DNA of 64,000 nucleotides from assembly GCA_018061965.1 (NCBI GenBank), contig JAGOTG010000004.1, positions 106,141 to 170,140 on the forward strand, in the 5' to 3' direction. Below are positions 44,741 through 53,724 of the stretch, piece by piece (the first letter of the stretch is position 1; each line of letters begins with the position of its first letter). Below the pieces are notes generated by a model. The model was not told the DNA's origin and ran no database searches. It saw nothing but the letters and a program-made list of their open reading frames with translations. The stretch comes from Legionellaceae bacterium. Lineage in GTDB: Bacteria > Pseudomonadota > Gammaproteobacteria > Legionellales > Legionellaceae. The position numbers and the translations under genes were made by a program.

Positions 44741-45674
44741 GGTGAATCAAATCCATAAAGAGTTCTTCTAGGCGATTGGTTTTATTCCGCATACTATGAA
44801 TCTGAATCTGATGCCGATCAAATATGGCAAAGACGTCATTGAGGGCACAATGATTGTCTAAGCGCAATTCGATTTGGTTGGGATCGAGCAGACTTGCGGT
44901 AAACGGACTAAAATCAGGCAATTTTTTAATAGGCTCTACGGTATCAAAAATAAAAGTTTGATGATGCAGAGACTGGAGGACGTCCTTGATGGTATTATTT
45001 TCAACAATTTTTCCTTGTGAAATAATAGCCAATTGATTACACAATTGTTCTGCTTCTTCTAAGTAATGCGTGGTGAGAATAATCGTGGTCCCCTCTGCAT
45101 TGATCTGTTCCAGAAACTCCCAGATAGAGTGGCGAATTTCGATATCTACGCCGGCTGTGGGCTCATCAAGCAGTAGGACAGTGGGTTGATGGATCAACGC
45201 GCGAGCAATCATTAAGCGCCGTTTCATGCCTCCGGATAAATGACGCACGATGCTGTCGCGTTTGTGCCATAACCCCATTTGTTTTAATAAGATCTCCGCG
45301 CGTTTCTGGGCCTCGGCACGACCAATGCCAAAATACCCTGCTTGATAGTGCAAGATCTGCGCGCATGTTTCAAAAATATTTAAATTGATTTCTTGTGGCA
45401 CTAAGCCCAATGATTTTTTAGCGAGGATGGGATGTTTGTCTAAATTGTGACCGTTTATAGCAATCGTGCCGGCTGTCTTGTTGAGAAGGGAACTAATAAG
45501 ACCAATAGTTGTAGATTTACCAGCCCCGTTCGCGCCTAATAGTGCAAAAAAATCACCTTTTTTCACCGATAAATCAATCCCACGCAACGCCTCTACGCCC
45601 GTAGCGTAGGTTTTATATAACCCTTGAATGTGTAATGCGTCATGATCCGCAGGATGGTTTTTAGACGATGTCAT
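44724..45674 (-). CDS. yadG: ABC transporter ATP-binding protein
   Basis: A 316-residue ATPase partner of the YadH-like permease. Walker A is LLGANGAGKSTTIGLI, the signature is HLSGGMKRRLMIARALIH, Walker B is VLLLDEPTAGVDIEIR, and the H-loop is LTTHYLEEAEQLCNQLAII. A C-terminal extension of about 90 residues follows, as in the drug/lipopolysaccharide exporter branch. It overlaps the stop of the upstream nucleotidase by 14 bases and the permease start by 17. The three genes thus form one operon. Confidence 0.93.
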   Translation of the reverse strand: MTSSKNHPADHDALHIQGLYKTYATGVEALRGIDLSVKKGDFFALLGANGAGKSTTIGLISSLLNKTAGTIAINGHNLDKHPILAKKSLGLVPQEINLNIFETCAQILHYQAGYFGIGRAEAQKRAEILLKQMGLWHKRDSIVRHLSGGMKRRLMIARALIHQPTVLLLDEPTAGVDIEIRHSIWEFLEQINAEGTTIILTTHYLEEAEQLCNQLAIISQGKIVENNTIKDVLQSLHHQTFIFDTVEPIKKLPDFSPFTASLLDPNQIELRLDNHCALNDVFAIFDRHQIQIHSMRNKTNRLEELFMDLIHHDTSA

Positions 45675-47031
45675 GCGCTAATAATCTCTTATGGGCTCGG
45701 AAATAAGTATAAGGCGAAACATTGAGAAGATCACTGAGTTTTTCCATGTAAATACAAGCATAGCGCTCAACTTGATAGGCGAAATAACTTTCTTCAGCAC
45801 CCGCACGAAAGATGCGTCCCCAGTTGGGATTAAAGAAAGTGTCTTGTTTAGCAATCAGAAGGGACACTTGGCGATCGATTTCGAGAATTTGGTCATGTAT
45901 AGCGTGCAAGCGTGTGTCGCTATCTGAGTTTGATTGCGGCATTTGGGATTGTAATGCCACAAATTCTTGCTCTAGGGTTTCTTTCTGTGCCATCTTCTGC
46001 TGAATTTCTTGCTCAAGTGGCTGCGTTTGGACTTGTGCTTGAATTTCTGAACCGAGCTCCTCTACCACCAATCCAGTACGCCAATTGCAATCTTTTTTTA
46101 GCCGTAAAATGTCGCCATAAATATGATCGCCAATGTACAAGATTTCGTCGCCACGTAAATGCAAATGTTGGGTAAATTGATTAGCGCTGCCGCCTTGATA
46201 AATCCCTGGATTAAGGGGACCGTGCTGATTGCTCATATTCCCCGTTTCAGGGTCAATTTTAAGAAAACGTAATTTATCATAAAAAAATCTGGGTTTATCT
46301 GACAGCGTAATGACATATTCGAATAGATCGGACCAGTGTTCGCCAGCTTCTAAAAAAGGATTGATAGCATAATCTAATAATAATTTGGTATAGGCATAGT
46401 CCGAATTGGTGACAATAAAAATTTTCTTACCATGTTGGATATACTGCTTTAAGCCTTTCACTAGATTGGGATCCTGGTGGATATAGTCTGGTAAATGTTG
46501 TGCAATATACCGTTTCAAATGTCCCGCGGCATGGACTGTATCTACAGAGGAAAGGAGATCAACTGCGACGGTTTCATAACCAGGTAAAATGCCAGGATTC
46601 TTGTCTTTAAAACCAATCACTTGGCCTAATAAGGCACAAAAAGCAATGGAAAAAGAAGTGTCCACGGCAATGTAATTGTTATCATTTAAATCTACATAGG
46701 TACTGCGATAGATTTGACTTTGCTCATCAAAGCGAATTAATTGGGTACCATGAAAGCTTTTGCGAATGGCGCCATAACGGTTGAGTTTGAGGATATTTCC
46801 ATTTTTGCTATCTATCACCGCCCCACGAATAGCGGAGGCAAAATCAAATTTGAATTGTTTGATTTCGGCGGGATATTGTTTATGTTCGATAAGGTAATCA
46901 ATTACAAATTGATAGACTAATGCTTCAAATTTTTGCGTTTGATAACGGATCAAGGTGTGATCCATATCTAAGCCAATATATTTGATTTTTTTCATGTTGA
47001 TGGTGCGATTCACGAATACCGAATGTTTCAT
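45661..47031 (-). CDS. HAD-superfamily cytosolic 5'-nucleotidase (IMP/GMP-type, cN-II-like)
   Basis: A 456-residue HAD phosphatase of the purine 5'-nucleotidase (cN-II) family, common in Legionella and otherwise mainly eukaryotic. The catalytic motif I is IGLDMDHTLIRY, motif II is IFIVTNSDYAYTKLL, and the late acidic motif is ILYIGDHIYGDILRLKKDCNWRTGLVVEEL. The middle AIRGAVIDSKNGNILKLNRYGAI and the C-terminal GRIFRAGAEESYFAYQVERYACIYMEKLSDLL are nearly as in the Legionella protein of known structure, from memory. It hydrolyses purine nucleoside monophosphates by family inference. The N-terminus MKHSVFVNRTINM matches homologues, so the 47031 start is kept. It heads the ABC-exporter operon. 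Confidence 0.92.
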   Translation of the reverse strand: MKHSVFVNRTINMKKIKYIGLDMDHTLIRYQTQKFEALVYQFVIDYLIEHKQYPAEIKQFKFDFASAIRGAVIDSKNGNILKLNRYGAIRKSFHGTQLIRFDEQSQIYRSTYVDLNDNNYIAVDTSFSIAFCALLGQVIGFKDKNPGILPGYETVAVDLLSSVDTVHAAGHLKRYIAQHLPDYIHQDPNLVKGLKQYIQHGKKIFIVTNSDYAYTKLLLDYAINPFLEAGEHWSDLFEYVITLSDKPRFFYDKLRFLKIDPETGNMSNQHGPLNPGIYQGGSANQFTQHLHLRGDEILYIGDHIYGDILRLKKDCNWRTGLVVEELGSEIQAQVQTQPLEQEIQQKMAQKETLEQEFVALQSQMPQSNSDSDTRLHAIHDQILEIDRQVSLLIAKQDTFFNPNWGRIFRAGAEESYFAYQVERYACIYMEKLSDLLNVSPYTYFRAHKRLLAHDIV

Positions 47032-47323
47032 GGAAGTCCTGGCTTATTGTTATTAGATGTTACAACCGACGTAACAATAAGTTAGATGATATACCGCCTC
47101 TTATGTACGTGCAAATTTCTTCTACTAGGGTGGCCGCATCTTAAATTAACGGAATGTTGAACTTTTATTCAATAGCGTCGGACAAAGGGCGGTACCTATC
47201 GGCAAAACCCTGCTCTGATTAATGTTTGCCATTTTGTCAAAATGTTTTACAATGATATGGTCATTTCAACTAATTAAGAGTAGAATGAAGCGCTTTGTAT
47301 TTTTTTGTGAGTAATCCATCCGT

Positions 47324-49096
47324 ATGAGCCGTCCTATTGTACCTAAGCCCGTTAATTTATTGCGGCGTTTGCTGGTCTACGTTAAACCGTTTCGGGCTAT
47401 TTTGCTACTGGGATTGCTAGCCAATGTTGGCTATTCTGGGATTGATGCGGGACTTACGTATTTACTGCGCCCGTTTTTAGATAAAAGCTTTATTCATCCA
47501 GATTTAGAGTTCGTCAAAGGGATTCCACTGATTTTATTGTTAGGGATTTCAGTGCGCGGCTTGGTGAGTGCAGTGGGTAGCTATTGCATGACTTCAGTGG
47601 CTCGTTCGGTAGTCAACTTATTACGCCAAAAAGTGTTTCAGCATATTTTGCGTTTACCAGCTGATTATTATGATGAAGCTAGTTCTGGACAGTTTTTGTC
47701 CAAAATATTATATGATGTAGAGCAAGTAGCGCAAGTCAGCGCGGATGCGTTGACAGATTTTGTGCAAAATACCTGTTTGATCATCGGGCTATTGACGGTG
47801 ATGATGGTCATCTGTTGGCAATTATCGCTGTTGTTCTTAATCACAATCCCTTTTGTGGGGGTGATAGTGAATTTTACCAACAAACGCGTGCGTCGGATTA
47901 GTCACAAAATTCAACATTCAATGGGGCAAGTGACGGAAATTGCTGCTGAGGCCATAGATGGTTATCGGGATGTCAGGGTGTTTGGTGGTTCAGATTATGA
48001 GCATCAACGGTTTGAACGCGCTACGGAATTGTCGCGTAGCCAAGATATGAAAGTTGCCATGGCTAAGGCTATTAATGTGTGTGCAGTACAATTGATCGTT
48101 GCAATGGGGATTGCTTTGATTATCCTGGTTGCCATTCAATTATCTAATGTTATTACGGTGACAGCAGGTTCTTTTTTAGCTGTGATTGCTGCGATGCTTC
48201 AATTGATCAAACCTATGAAAACCCTAACCAGTCTCCATGCTTCCATTCAGCGCGGTTTAGCGGGAGCGGAGTCGATTTTTCAAATGCTGGATTGTCCTGT
48301 CGAGCGTGATCAAGGTACTACTCTATTACCGTCTACTCCTTGTCGCATCCGTTTTGACCAGGTTTCTTATGCTTATCGCCAAGGAGACCCGGTATTGCAT
48401 AACATCAGTTTTACAATTGAAGCGGGTGAAACGGTTGCATTGGTGGGGCATTCTGGAAGTGGAAAATCGACTATTGCGAGCTTATTACCCAGATTTTATG
48501 ATGTGTCGTCCGGGTCTATTTTTCTGAATGAAGTGCCGATTGAGGATTTGTCTTTGGTTTCTTTGCGCGAAGGTATCTCTATCGTTAGCCAACAAGTGAC
48601 TTTATTCAATGATACCATCGCTGCGAATATTGCCTATGGTCGTTTCGAGAGTAGTCGAGCAGATGTGGTGCGGGCGGCAACCTTGGCTTACGCGGACGAA
48701 TTCATTCAAGATTTGCCTTTGGGCTATGATACCCGGGTGGGAGAAGATGGGGTTTTATTATCAGGAGGGCAGCGCCAACGCCTGGCCTTGGCTCGTGCTA
48801 TTTTGAAAGATGCGCCTCTATTAATTTTGGATGAAGCGACGTCTGCTTTGGACAATGAATCAGAGCGTTATATTCAAATTGCTTTAGAACAGGTGATGCA
48901 ATCTCGGACCACTTTGATTATTGCGCATCGCTTATCGACGATCCAAAGGGCGGATCGTATTTTGGTGATGCATCAAGGACGGATTGTCGAAGCAGGAACG
49001 CATGACTTGCTGTTAGAACAAGGCGGGCATTACGCGCAACTATATAGAATGCAATCGCATGCGACTGAGAGTCCCCATGTTCAGTTTGCGGATTAG
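47324..49096 (+). CDS. msbA: Lipid A export ATP-binding/permease protein MsbA
   Basis: MsbA flips the lipid A-core from the inner to the outer leaflet of the inner membrane. The 590-residue protein has an N-terminal six-helix ABC exporter domain (about residues 20-310) and a C-terminal ATPase with Walker A VGHSGSGKSTIASLL, a Q-loop (SIVSQQVTLFNDTI), signature LLSGGQRQRLALARAIL, Walker B LLILDEATSALDNESE and an H-loop (IIAHRLSTI). It is followed directly by lpxK, the usual gammaproteobacterial pairing. No obvious Shine-Dalgarno precedes the ATG. The 292-base upstream gap is shared with the divergent nucleotidase. Confidence 0.95.
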   Translation: MSRPIVPKPVNLLRRLLVYVKPFRAILLLGLLANVGYSGIDAGLTYLLRPFLDKSFIHPDLEFVKGIPLILLLGISVRGLVSAVGSYCMTSVARSVVNLLRQKVFQHILRLPADYYDEASSGQFLSKILYDVEQVAQVSADALTDFVQNTCLIIGLLTVMMVICWQLSLLFLITIPFVGVIVNFTNKRVRRISHKIQHSMGQVTEIAAEAIDGYRDVRVFGGSDYEHQRFERATELSRSQDMKVAMAKAINVCAVQLIVAMGIALIILVAIQLSNVITVTAGSFLAVIAAMLQLIKPMKTLTSLHASIQRGLAGAESIFQMLDCPVERDQGTTLLPSTPCRIRFDQVSYAYRQGDPVLHNISFTIEAGETVALVGHSGSGKSTIASLLPRFYDVSSGSIFLNEVPIEDLSLVSLREGISIVSQQVTLFNDTIAANIAYGRFESSRADVVRAATLAYADEFIQDLPLGYDTRVGEDGVLLSGGQRQRLALARAILKDAPLLILDEATSALDNESERYIQIALEQVMQSRTTLIIAHRLSTIQRADRILVMHQGRIVEAGTHDLLLEQGGHYAQLYRMQSHATESPHVQFAD

Positions 49097-50075
49097 GACT
49101 TGGGTAGAAGAGCTGTGGTACGGAAACAACCCTGCTCGCCTATTGTTATGGCCAGCATCGGTGGGGTTTCAGGTTGTAAGTCGAATCCGGCGTGCATGGT
49201 TGGAATGGCGACGTAAGCCGTTGCCGGTTCCGGTGATTGTGGTAGGGAATCTGACAGTGGGTGGGGTGGGCAAAACGCCATTGGTTATTGCTTTGGCTCA
49301 ATATTTGTCGGATCAAGGGCTACGAGTTGGGATTGTGAGTCGCGGTTATGGGGCACGTATTCGCAGATTTCCGCATTGTGTGCGCGTGGAAGATGATGCG
49401 CAGCAAGTCGGGGATGAGCCCAAATTACTGGCATTGAAAACGGGTTGTCCCGTGGTGATTGATCCTAATCGATTACACGCTGTAAAATATTTGCTTCAGC
49501 ATCATCAAGCGCAAATTATTATCAGCGATGATGGATTACAGCATTATGCCATGCCGCGTACTGTGGAAATTGTCGTCATAGACGGCATGCGCGGCATGGG
49601 GTCGGGGTTGTGTTTGCCAGCAGGTCCGTTGCGTGAACCGGTGCAACGCCTGCAGCAAGTGAATTTTATTGTTGTCAATGGTGAGCAGAGTGTGCATACT
49701 CAGTCTCTGCAATATGAGAATGTTTACCAAATGGAATTACAAGCAGCTGCGCCGCGGTCTTTTTCGGGCGAGTCGGTAAGCTGGCAGGATATTGCGATGC
49801 CTTGTTCTGCGATAGCGGGCATTGGAAATCCGGAACGTTTTTTTACATTATTGAAGCGATTAGGAGTCGTGTTTCAACCCCATAAGTTTGCAGATCACCA
49901 TGAATTTTTGCCCCATGAATTAGCATGTTTGCAAAAACCAGTGATTATGACAGAAAAGGATGCAGTCAAGTGTTGTGCTTTTGCAACGGATGCAATGTAT
50001 TATCTACCAGTGGAGGCTAAGCTGAGTGATGAATTTTGGACACAAATATGGGGTCATATTAAAGGCCTTATCTAG
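49077..50075 (+). CDS. lpxK: Tetraacyldisaccharide 4'-kinase
   Basis: LpxK phosphorylates the 4' position of the lipid A disaccharide at the inner membrane. The 332-residue protein from the ATG at 49077 has the P-loop NLTVGGVGKTPLVIALAQYL, GIVSRGYGAR, GDEPKLLALKTGCPVVI, IISDDGLQHYAM and DGMRGMGSGLCLPAGPLREP. The initial WVEELWYGNNPARLLLWP is the membrane-associated N-terminus seen in homologues. A further ATG at 49059 is possible but would lengthen the msbA overlap; GAGAG before 49077 supports the choice. Overlap with msbA (20 bases) and with the next gene (47 bases) suggests a coupled operon. Confidence 0.95.
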   Translation: MFSLRIRTWVEELWYGNNPARLLLWPASVGFQVVSRIRRAWLEWRRKPLPVPVIVVGNLTVGGVGKTPLVIALAQYLSDQGLRVGIVSRGYGARIRRFPHCVRVEDDAQQVGDEPKLLALKTGCPVVIDPNRLHAVKYLLQHHQAQIIISDDGLQHYAMPRTVEIVVIDGMRGMGSGLCLPAGPLREPVQRLQQVNFIVVNGEQSVHTQSLQYENVYQMELQAAAPRSFSGESVSWQDIAMPCSAIAGIGNPERFFTLLKRLGVVFQPHKFADHHEFLPHELACLQKPVIMTEKDAVKCCAFATDAMYYLPVEAKLSDEFWTQIWGHIKGLI

Positions 50076-50967
50076 CTTATTAGTGATTGTCAGTCTACAG
50101 GGGTTTGCTGTGGAAGAGGCTGCGGTATTATCCACTGAAGTTATAGATGCGCCTCAACCAGCCATACCGTTGGCAGCGACGAATGCGAATTGGATTTTTT
50201 CTGGATCCGTATCCAGCGAAAATGGCGAAACGTATGAATATTTTTTCCAAGCAAAGCGTAAACAGGATGTGGTCCAAGCGACCGTATCTTTGGTGGATGC
50301 ACAGACTAAAGCCGTGATTTTTATGCAGACTGCCGATACCCATTTGACGGATGCAGAAACGGATCAATGGGTCATTGGCGATATTTTTCTTCGTTATAAT
50401 ACCATCAATCGCTCATGGGTTTTTGGTCTCAAAAAAGTCAATCAAATTGGGTTCAATTTTAAAGTCGATACTTTGAAACAACCTGAACATGCTCCGCAAA
50501 CAAAACAGGTCGGGAAGGGTGTGCTGATGACTGTAGTGCAGACAGGGCAGGTGAATGGTCATATTCAATTAAAAGAAGATGCCTCTGCGCAATTTGTCAG
50601 TGGAAAAAATGCTTGGTTTCGGGAAGTGATCATGCGCGAAGCTTCTACAAAATCGCCGGCTATGCATGGATTGTTATGTCATTTTAATGATGGGAGCGGT
50701 CTATATTCTATGCAGATGCTGGATAAAAAAATTAAGCACAATACTTATGCAGGATCTTATGATGCGGCAGGCATGGCAGCAGCCGTTTCAAAATCTATTC
50801 GTGTTGCTCAATTAGAATCAGGTTTGTGGCGCGTGAACGTCCCTCATTCCAAATTACAATTTGATTTGAACGATGTTCTTCAAAATCAACCCATTGTTTT
50901 GGGCTTTGTGGATCATAAGCAAAAGTCGGGTTTTTGTGTGATTAGTAAAGAGGAAGATGTGGGCTAG
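50029..50967 (+). CDS. Exported protein of unknown function, downstream of lpxK
   Basis: About 312 residues with a signal peptide (VILKALSSLLVIVSLQGFA, cleavage after GFA or near AVEEAA). The mature protein is beta-rich. The layout NWIFSGSVSSENGETYEYFFQAKR, then WFREVIMREASTKS, then LLCHFNDGSGLYSMQML is faintly like the AttH/carotenoid-hydratase lipocalin-like fold, but I would not assign it. GGAGG lies 12 bases before the ATG at 50029 (nine before an in-frame GTG at 50026). It overlaps lpxK by 47 bases, so it may be a periplasmic partner in envelope work. The role is unknown. Confidence 0.7.
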   Translation: MNFGHKYGVILKALSSLLVIVSLQGFAVEEAAVLSTEVIDAPQPAIPLAATNANWIFSGSVSSENGETYEYFFQAKRKQDVVQATVSLVDAQTKAVIFMQTADTHLTDAETDQWVIGDIFLRYNTINRSWVFGLKKVNQIGFNFKVDTLKQPEHAPQTKQVGKGVLMTVVQTGQVNGHIQLKEDASAQFVSGKNAWFREVIMREASTKSPAMHGLLCHFNDGSGLYSMQMLDKKIKHNTYAGSYDAAGMAAAVSKSIRVAQLESGLWRVNVPHSKLQFDLNDVLQNQPIVLGFVDHKQKSGFCVISKEEDVG

Positions 50968-51138
50968 GCTTGATTCCCAATAAACTCCAAAATCCTATTT
51001 GAGATCTTTCTTATCATAAAGATACGTCGAGGCACATATAAGCCAAAATCGGCAAGGATAGTTTACTGCTCAAACCTTTGACAATCGGTGAATTCGAGTC
51101 TAAATATTAAGTAGAGACTATCACCTGATTAGTATAAT

Positions 51139-52194
51139 ATGAAGAAAGCGAGAGAAAAGAACGGTGTGTTTCAAAGCTTAACCCTTGGTATAGCTGAAAA
51201 TTATAGAACAGAAGATCCACAAAGTCACATAAAATATTTTTCAGCCGAGACAAAGGAAAAAAAACCCTATAAAGTCAGATTAGATGCAAATAAAAATCAG
51301 TTATATCGAAGAGTTGATCGAAAAACCAAGTCTGATGGCACTATACCAAATGGTATCTATCTGTATGTTGTTTCTACTAATGGTGGTCTTTATTTATTAA
51401 ATGATGCATATAAGATCAGACATTCGACGATACGCAATGGCCGAGATGTTTTATGTGCTGGGCATATGACTGTGCGCAATGGCAATATCACTAGGATGGA
51501 TAATAATAGTGGGCATTATAAGCCAGGTCAGAAAAATTTGCATATTGCGGCTATGCATTTGTATCACCAGGGCTTGTTATCTTCAGATTGTATGGTCTCA
51601 GATAAACGTGATCAGTTATCGATGTTCTCCCAATCCACAACGTCAGAAACAAAGATAGAGTCGTTGTTAGATGACTCACCTTATCGCCAAGACTATCAAA
51701 ATATCATCGATGATTCTTCAAGGTATCAAAAATTTCGTTCTGCATTTAGAGGAAGAAACTCGCTCATTACGGAAGGGATGGTTGATGACTATTTTAGTTG
51801 TATGGGTAGTCGCCCAGAGTTGAGTCGTCAACCCGAGTTGAATAGTCGCTCAGGATTTGATGATGCCCACATGAGAATTTTGAATTTAATTAACGATTTA
51901 GGGGAGAAGCAATTAATTACTAGTACAGAGAAAGAGGCTCTTATTGAGGCAACTAATAAATTAGTTAAGTCTCCGGAGACCTATGTTAATTTCCTTGAAC
52001 TCGCAAAAAATCATGAGGCCGTTGCTGGTGGGAAATTGACAGCTTATATGATGCTACTTGGTGGATGGGCTGCTAAAATTACCACTGCTGGATCTAGGGG
52101 CGATCTGTGGATCCAGAAAGCCAATGAAAAAATCAAGCAAATAGCCTCTATCGAAGAATTTGCTGAGACTAGTCGTCGCAGGCTCGGTTTGTAA
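51139..52194 (+). CDS. Effector/toxin-family protein with AGHM...SGHYKP motif
   Basis: A 351-residue soluble protein. Residues about 65-140 read YVVSTNGGLYLLNDA, IRHSTIRNGRDVLCAGHMTVRNGNITRMDNNSGHYKPG, then an amphipathic helix. This 'H-S-x-x-x-x-G-x-x-V-x-x-A-G-x-x-x-x-x-N-G-x-I...N-x-S-G-H-Y' pattern is one I recall from Legionella-type effectors and bacterial toxins. The rest is helical and charged, without motif. There is no signal peptide. The ATG sits directly behind a TATAAT-like string with no Shine-Dalgarno, which may mean a short or missing leader. It is a single gene next to IS and REP remnants, suggesting acquisition or rearrangement. The effector role is inferred. Confidence 0.65.
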   Translation: MKKAREKNGVFQSLTLGIAENYRTEDPQSHIKYFSAETKEKKPYKVRLDANKNQLYRRVDRKTKSDGTIPNGIYLYVVSTNGGLYLLNDAYKIRHSTIRNGRDVLCAGHMTVRNGNITRMDNNSGHYKPGQKNLHIAAMHLYHQGLLSSDCMVSDKRDQLSMFSQSTTSETKIESLLDDSPYRQDYQNIIDDSSRYQKFRSAFRGRNSLITEGMVDDYFSCMGSRPELSRQPELNSRSGFDDAHMRILNLINDLGEKQLITSTEKEALIEATNKLVKSPETYVNFLELAKNHEAVAGGKLTAYMMLLGGWAAKITTAGSRGDLWIQKANEKIKQIASIEEFAETSRRRLGL

Positions 52195-52219
52195 CGAAAG
52201 CCTCAGAATGTATTTCTTT

Positions 52220-52236
52220 AGGGCGTGTTGACAATT
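52220..52236. repeat. Half copy of the REP-like element
   Basis: AGGGCGTGTTGACAATT matches the left end of the 24778 element at 15 of 17 bases but has no inverse partner nearby. The element has probably been truncated, perhaps by the IS event that left the adjacent transposase remnant. Confidence 0.5.
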
Positions 52237-52285
52237 GGTCCTCCCGCCTACGTGCCTCGGCTTGTCCCTGTCTCTTGATCACATC

Positions 52286-52489
52286 TTATGCAATTCCTAT
52301 GGATTGAGCGAGAAGAAAGCCTTCAACTCGCTCAGTTAATCTAAACCAACCATCCCAGAGGGTAGCCCACGATGCTTTTCCCGTTCTTTTAGAATTACTC
52401 CAACCACCAAGTTTTGCGATAGCTTGATATGCCCAATGAGCAGTTGGGATTTTTGATGGCAGCTCCTCTTTTTTGCTTTCATTACGCAA
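52286..52489 (-). pseudogene. IS4-type transposase, C-terminal remnant
   Basis: A 67-codon open frame whose translation contains AHWAYQAIAKLGGWSNSKRT and then WATLWDGWFRLTERVEGFLLA. This is the terminal LGGWxDSKRTGxxGWxxLWxGWxxL stretch of IS4-family transposases. Nothing of the catalytic DDE core remains on either side, so it is a decayed fragment. It occupies most of the 369-base gap between the SGHY-motif gene and the efflux operon. Confidence 0.8.
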
Positions 52490-52563
52490 AATGTTTTGAA
52501 AGTTTGTCGTTCAGAATGAAACTTGATACCATGAACCTTGCTGAGGATTTTTGAGAAACAACC

Positions 52564-53724
52564 ATGTTAAAAGGGATGTTGGTGTTGTTTTGGCAGTATT
52601 TGAAGTCGAAGCAGCGCAGATGGGTGTTAGCGGTGCTGATGATTTTTATGTCGGTTGTGATGGTGCACTGCGTCAGCCGCACTAAGCATCCTGCTGTCCT
52701 CGGGCCGGCTATTCTTTATCAAGGTTCACATCTAGTAATTCCAGAAAATTCTGCGTTGCGTTCAGTTATTCATGTGGAACCGGTGCATTTGCAAACAATC
52801 GTGACCAGCGTGATTGTTCCGGCAACTATCCAAGCAATTCCTGCAAATATGGTTTCAGTATTGCCGCCTTTAAGTGGGCAAATTACCAAAATTTTTAAAA
52901 TAATAGGTGAACCTGTTGCGATGGGTGAGCCTTTGTTTTCTGTGGTATCACCTGATTTGGCACAGGCATTTGCGACGAAGACCTTTGCTGAGGCGGGGTA
53001 TACGCTGGCTGAGAAAAATTTAAAACGGCAACGCGAATTAGCCCACTATGAAATTAATGCCATTCGTGATTTAGAACAGGCTGAAAGCGATATGCAGCAG
53101 GCTGATGCTGAGTTGCGGCGTAGCAACGCTTTATTACAAGCTTTACATATTGACCCTTCAGATCGGGATGTATTAGGAAATTTATTGATTCGTTCTCCCA
53201 TTAACGGCGTGGTGACGGCCGTGAGTGGGGGGGTTGGTATGTATTGGTCTGATCTGACCTCACCAGTGATAACGGTTGCTGATTTATCTACAGTTTACGC
53301 GGTAGCGAGTGCTCAAGAGCATGATTTGCCAGACTTTTTTTTGGGACAAGAAGCGCAAGTGATCTTTGACCGGCCGGATAAAGTGTTTGAAGCGCCAGTT
53401 GAATTTATTGAGCCCATTCTCAATGCAGATACGCGCACAGTGAATGTGGGTCTGACTTTAAAAAGCCTCGAGGGTAGTTTGCGCCCTAATATGTTTGCAC
53501 GCATGAAATTTAAACGCAAACCACGGCAACGGATAGTATTGCCGATGACTGCAGTGATTCAACGAGGTTTTGATAGTACTGTTTTTGTGGAAGTAGCGCC
53601 TTGGCAATTTGAACCCCGCGTGGTGACTGTTGGTTTGCAACTAGATGATCGGATTGAGATTGAATCGGGTTTGGCAGATGAAGAGCGTGTCGCGATGACT
53701 GGGGGAATTATTCTCAATGATTGA
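52564..53724 (+). CDS. RND efflux membrane-fusion (periplasmic adaptor) protein
   Basis: A 386-residue adaptor anchored by an N-terminal membrane segment (VLAVLMIFMSVVMVH). It has the usual order: a barrel/lipoyl part (VSVLPPLSGQITKIFKIIGEPVAMGEPLFSV), an alpha hairpin of about 70 residues, a second lipoyl half (LLIRSPINGVVTAVSGGVGMYW), a beta barrel and a membrane-proximal domain (VLPMTAVIQRGFDSTVFVEV). It bridges the RND pump and the outer-membrane channel encoded next, and its stop overlaps the pump ATG by eight bases. The gene follows an IS remnant by 74 bases, so the operon may have been moved or newly promoted. Confidence 0.92.
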   Translation: MLKGMLVLFWQYLKSKQRRWVLAVLMIFMSVVMVHCVSRTKHPAVLGPAILYQGSHLVIPENSALRSVIHVEPVHLQTIVTSVIVPATIQAIPANMVSVLPPLSGQITKIFKIIGEPVAMGEPLFSVVSPDLAQAFATKTFAEAGYTLAEKNLKRQRELAHYEINAIRDLEQAESDMQQADAELRRSNALLQALHIDPSDRDVLGNLLIRSPINGVVTAVSGGVGMYWSDLTSPVITVADLSTVYAVASAQEHDLPDFFLGQEAQVIFDRPDKVFEAPVEFIEPILNADTRTVNVGLTLKSLEGSLRPNMFARMKFKRKPRQRIVLPMTAVIQRGFDSTVFVEVAPWQFEPRVVTVGLQLDDRIEIESGLADEERVAMTGGIILND

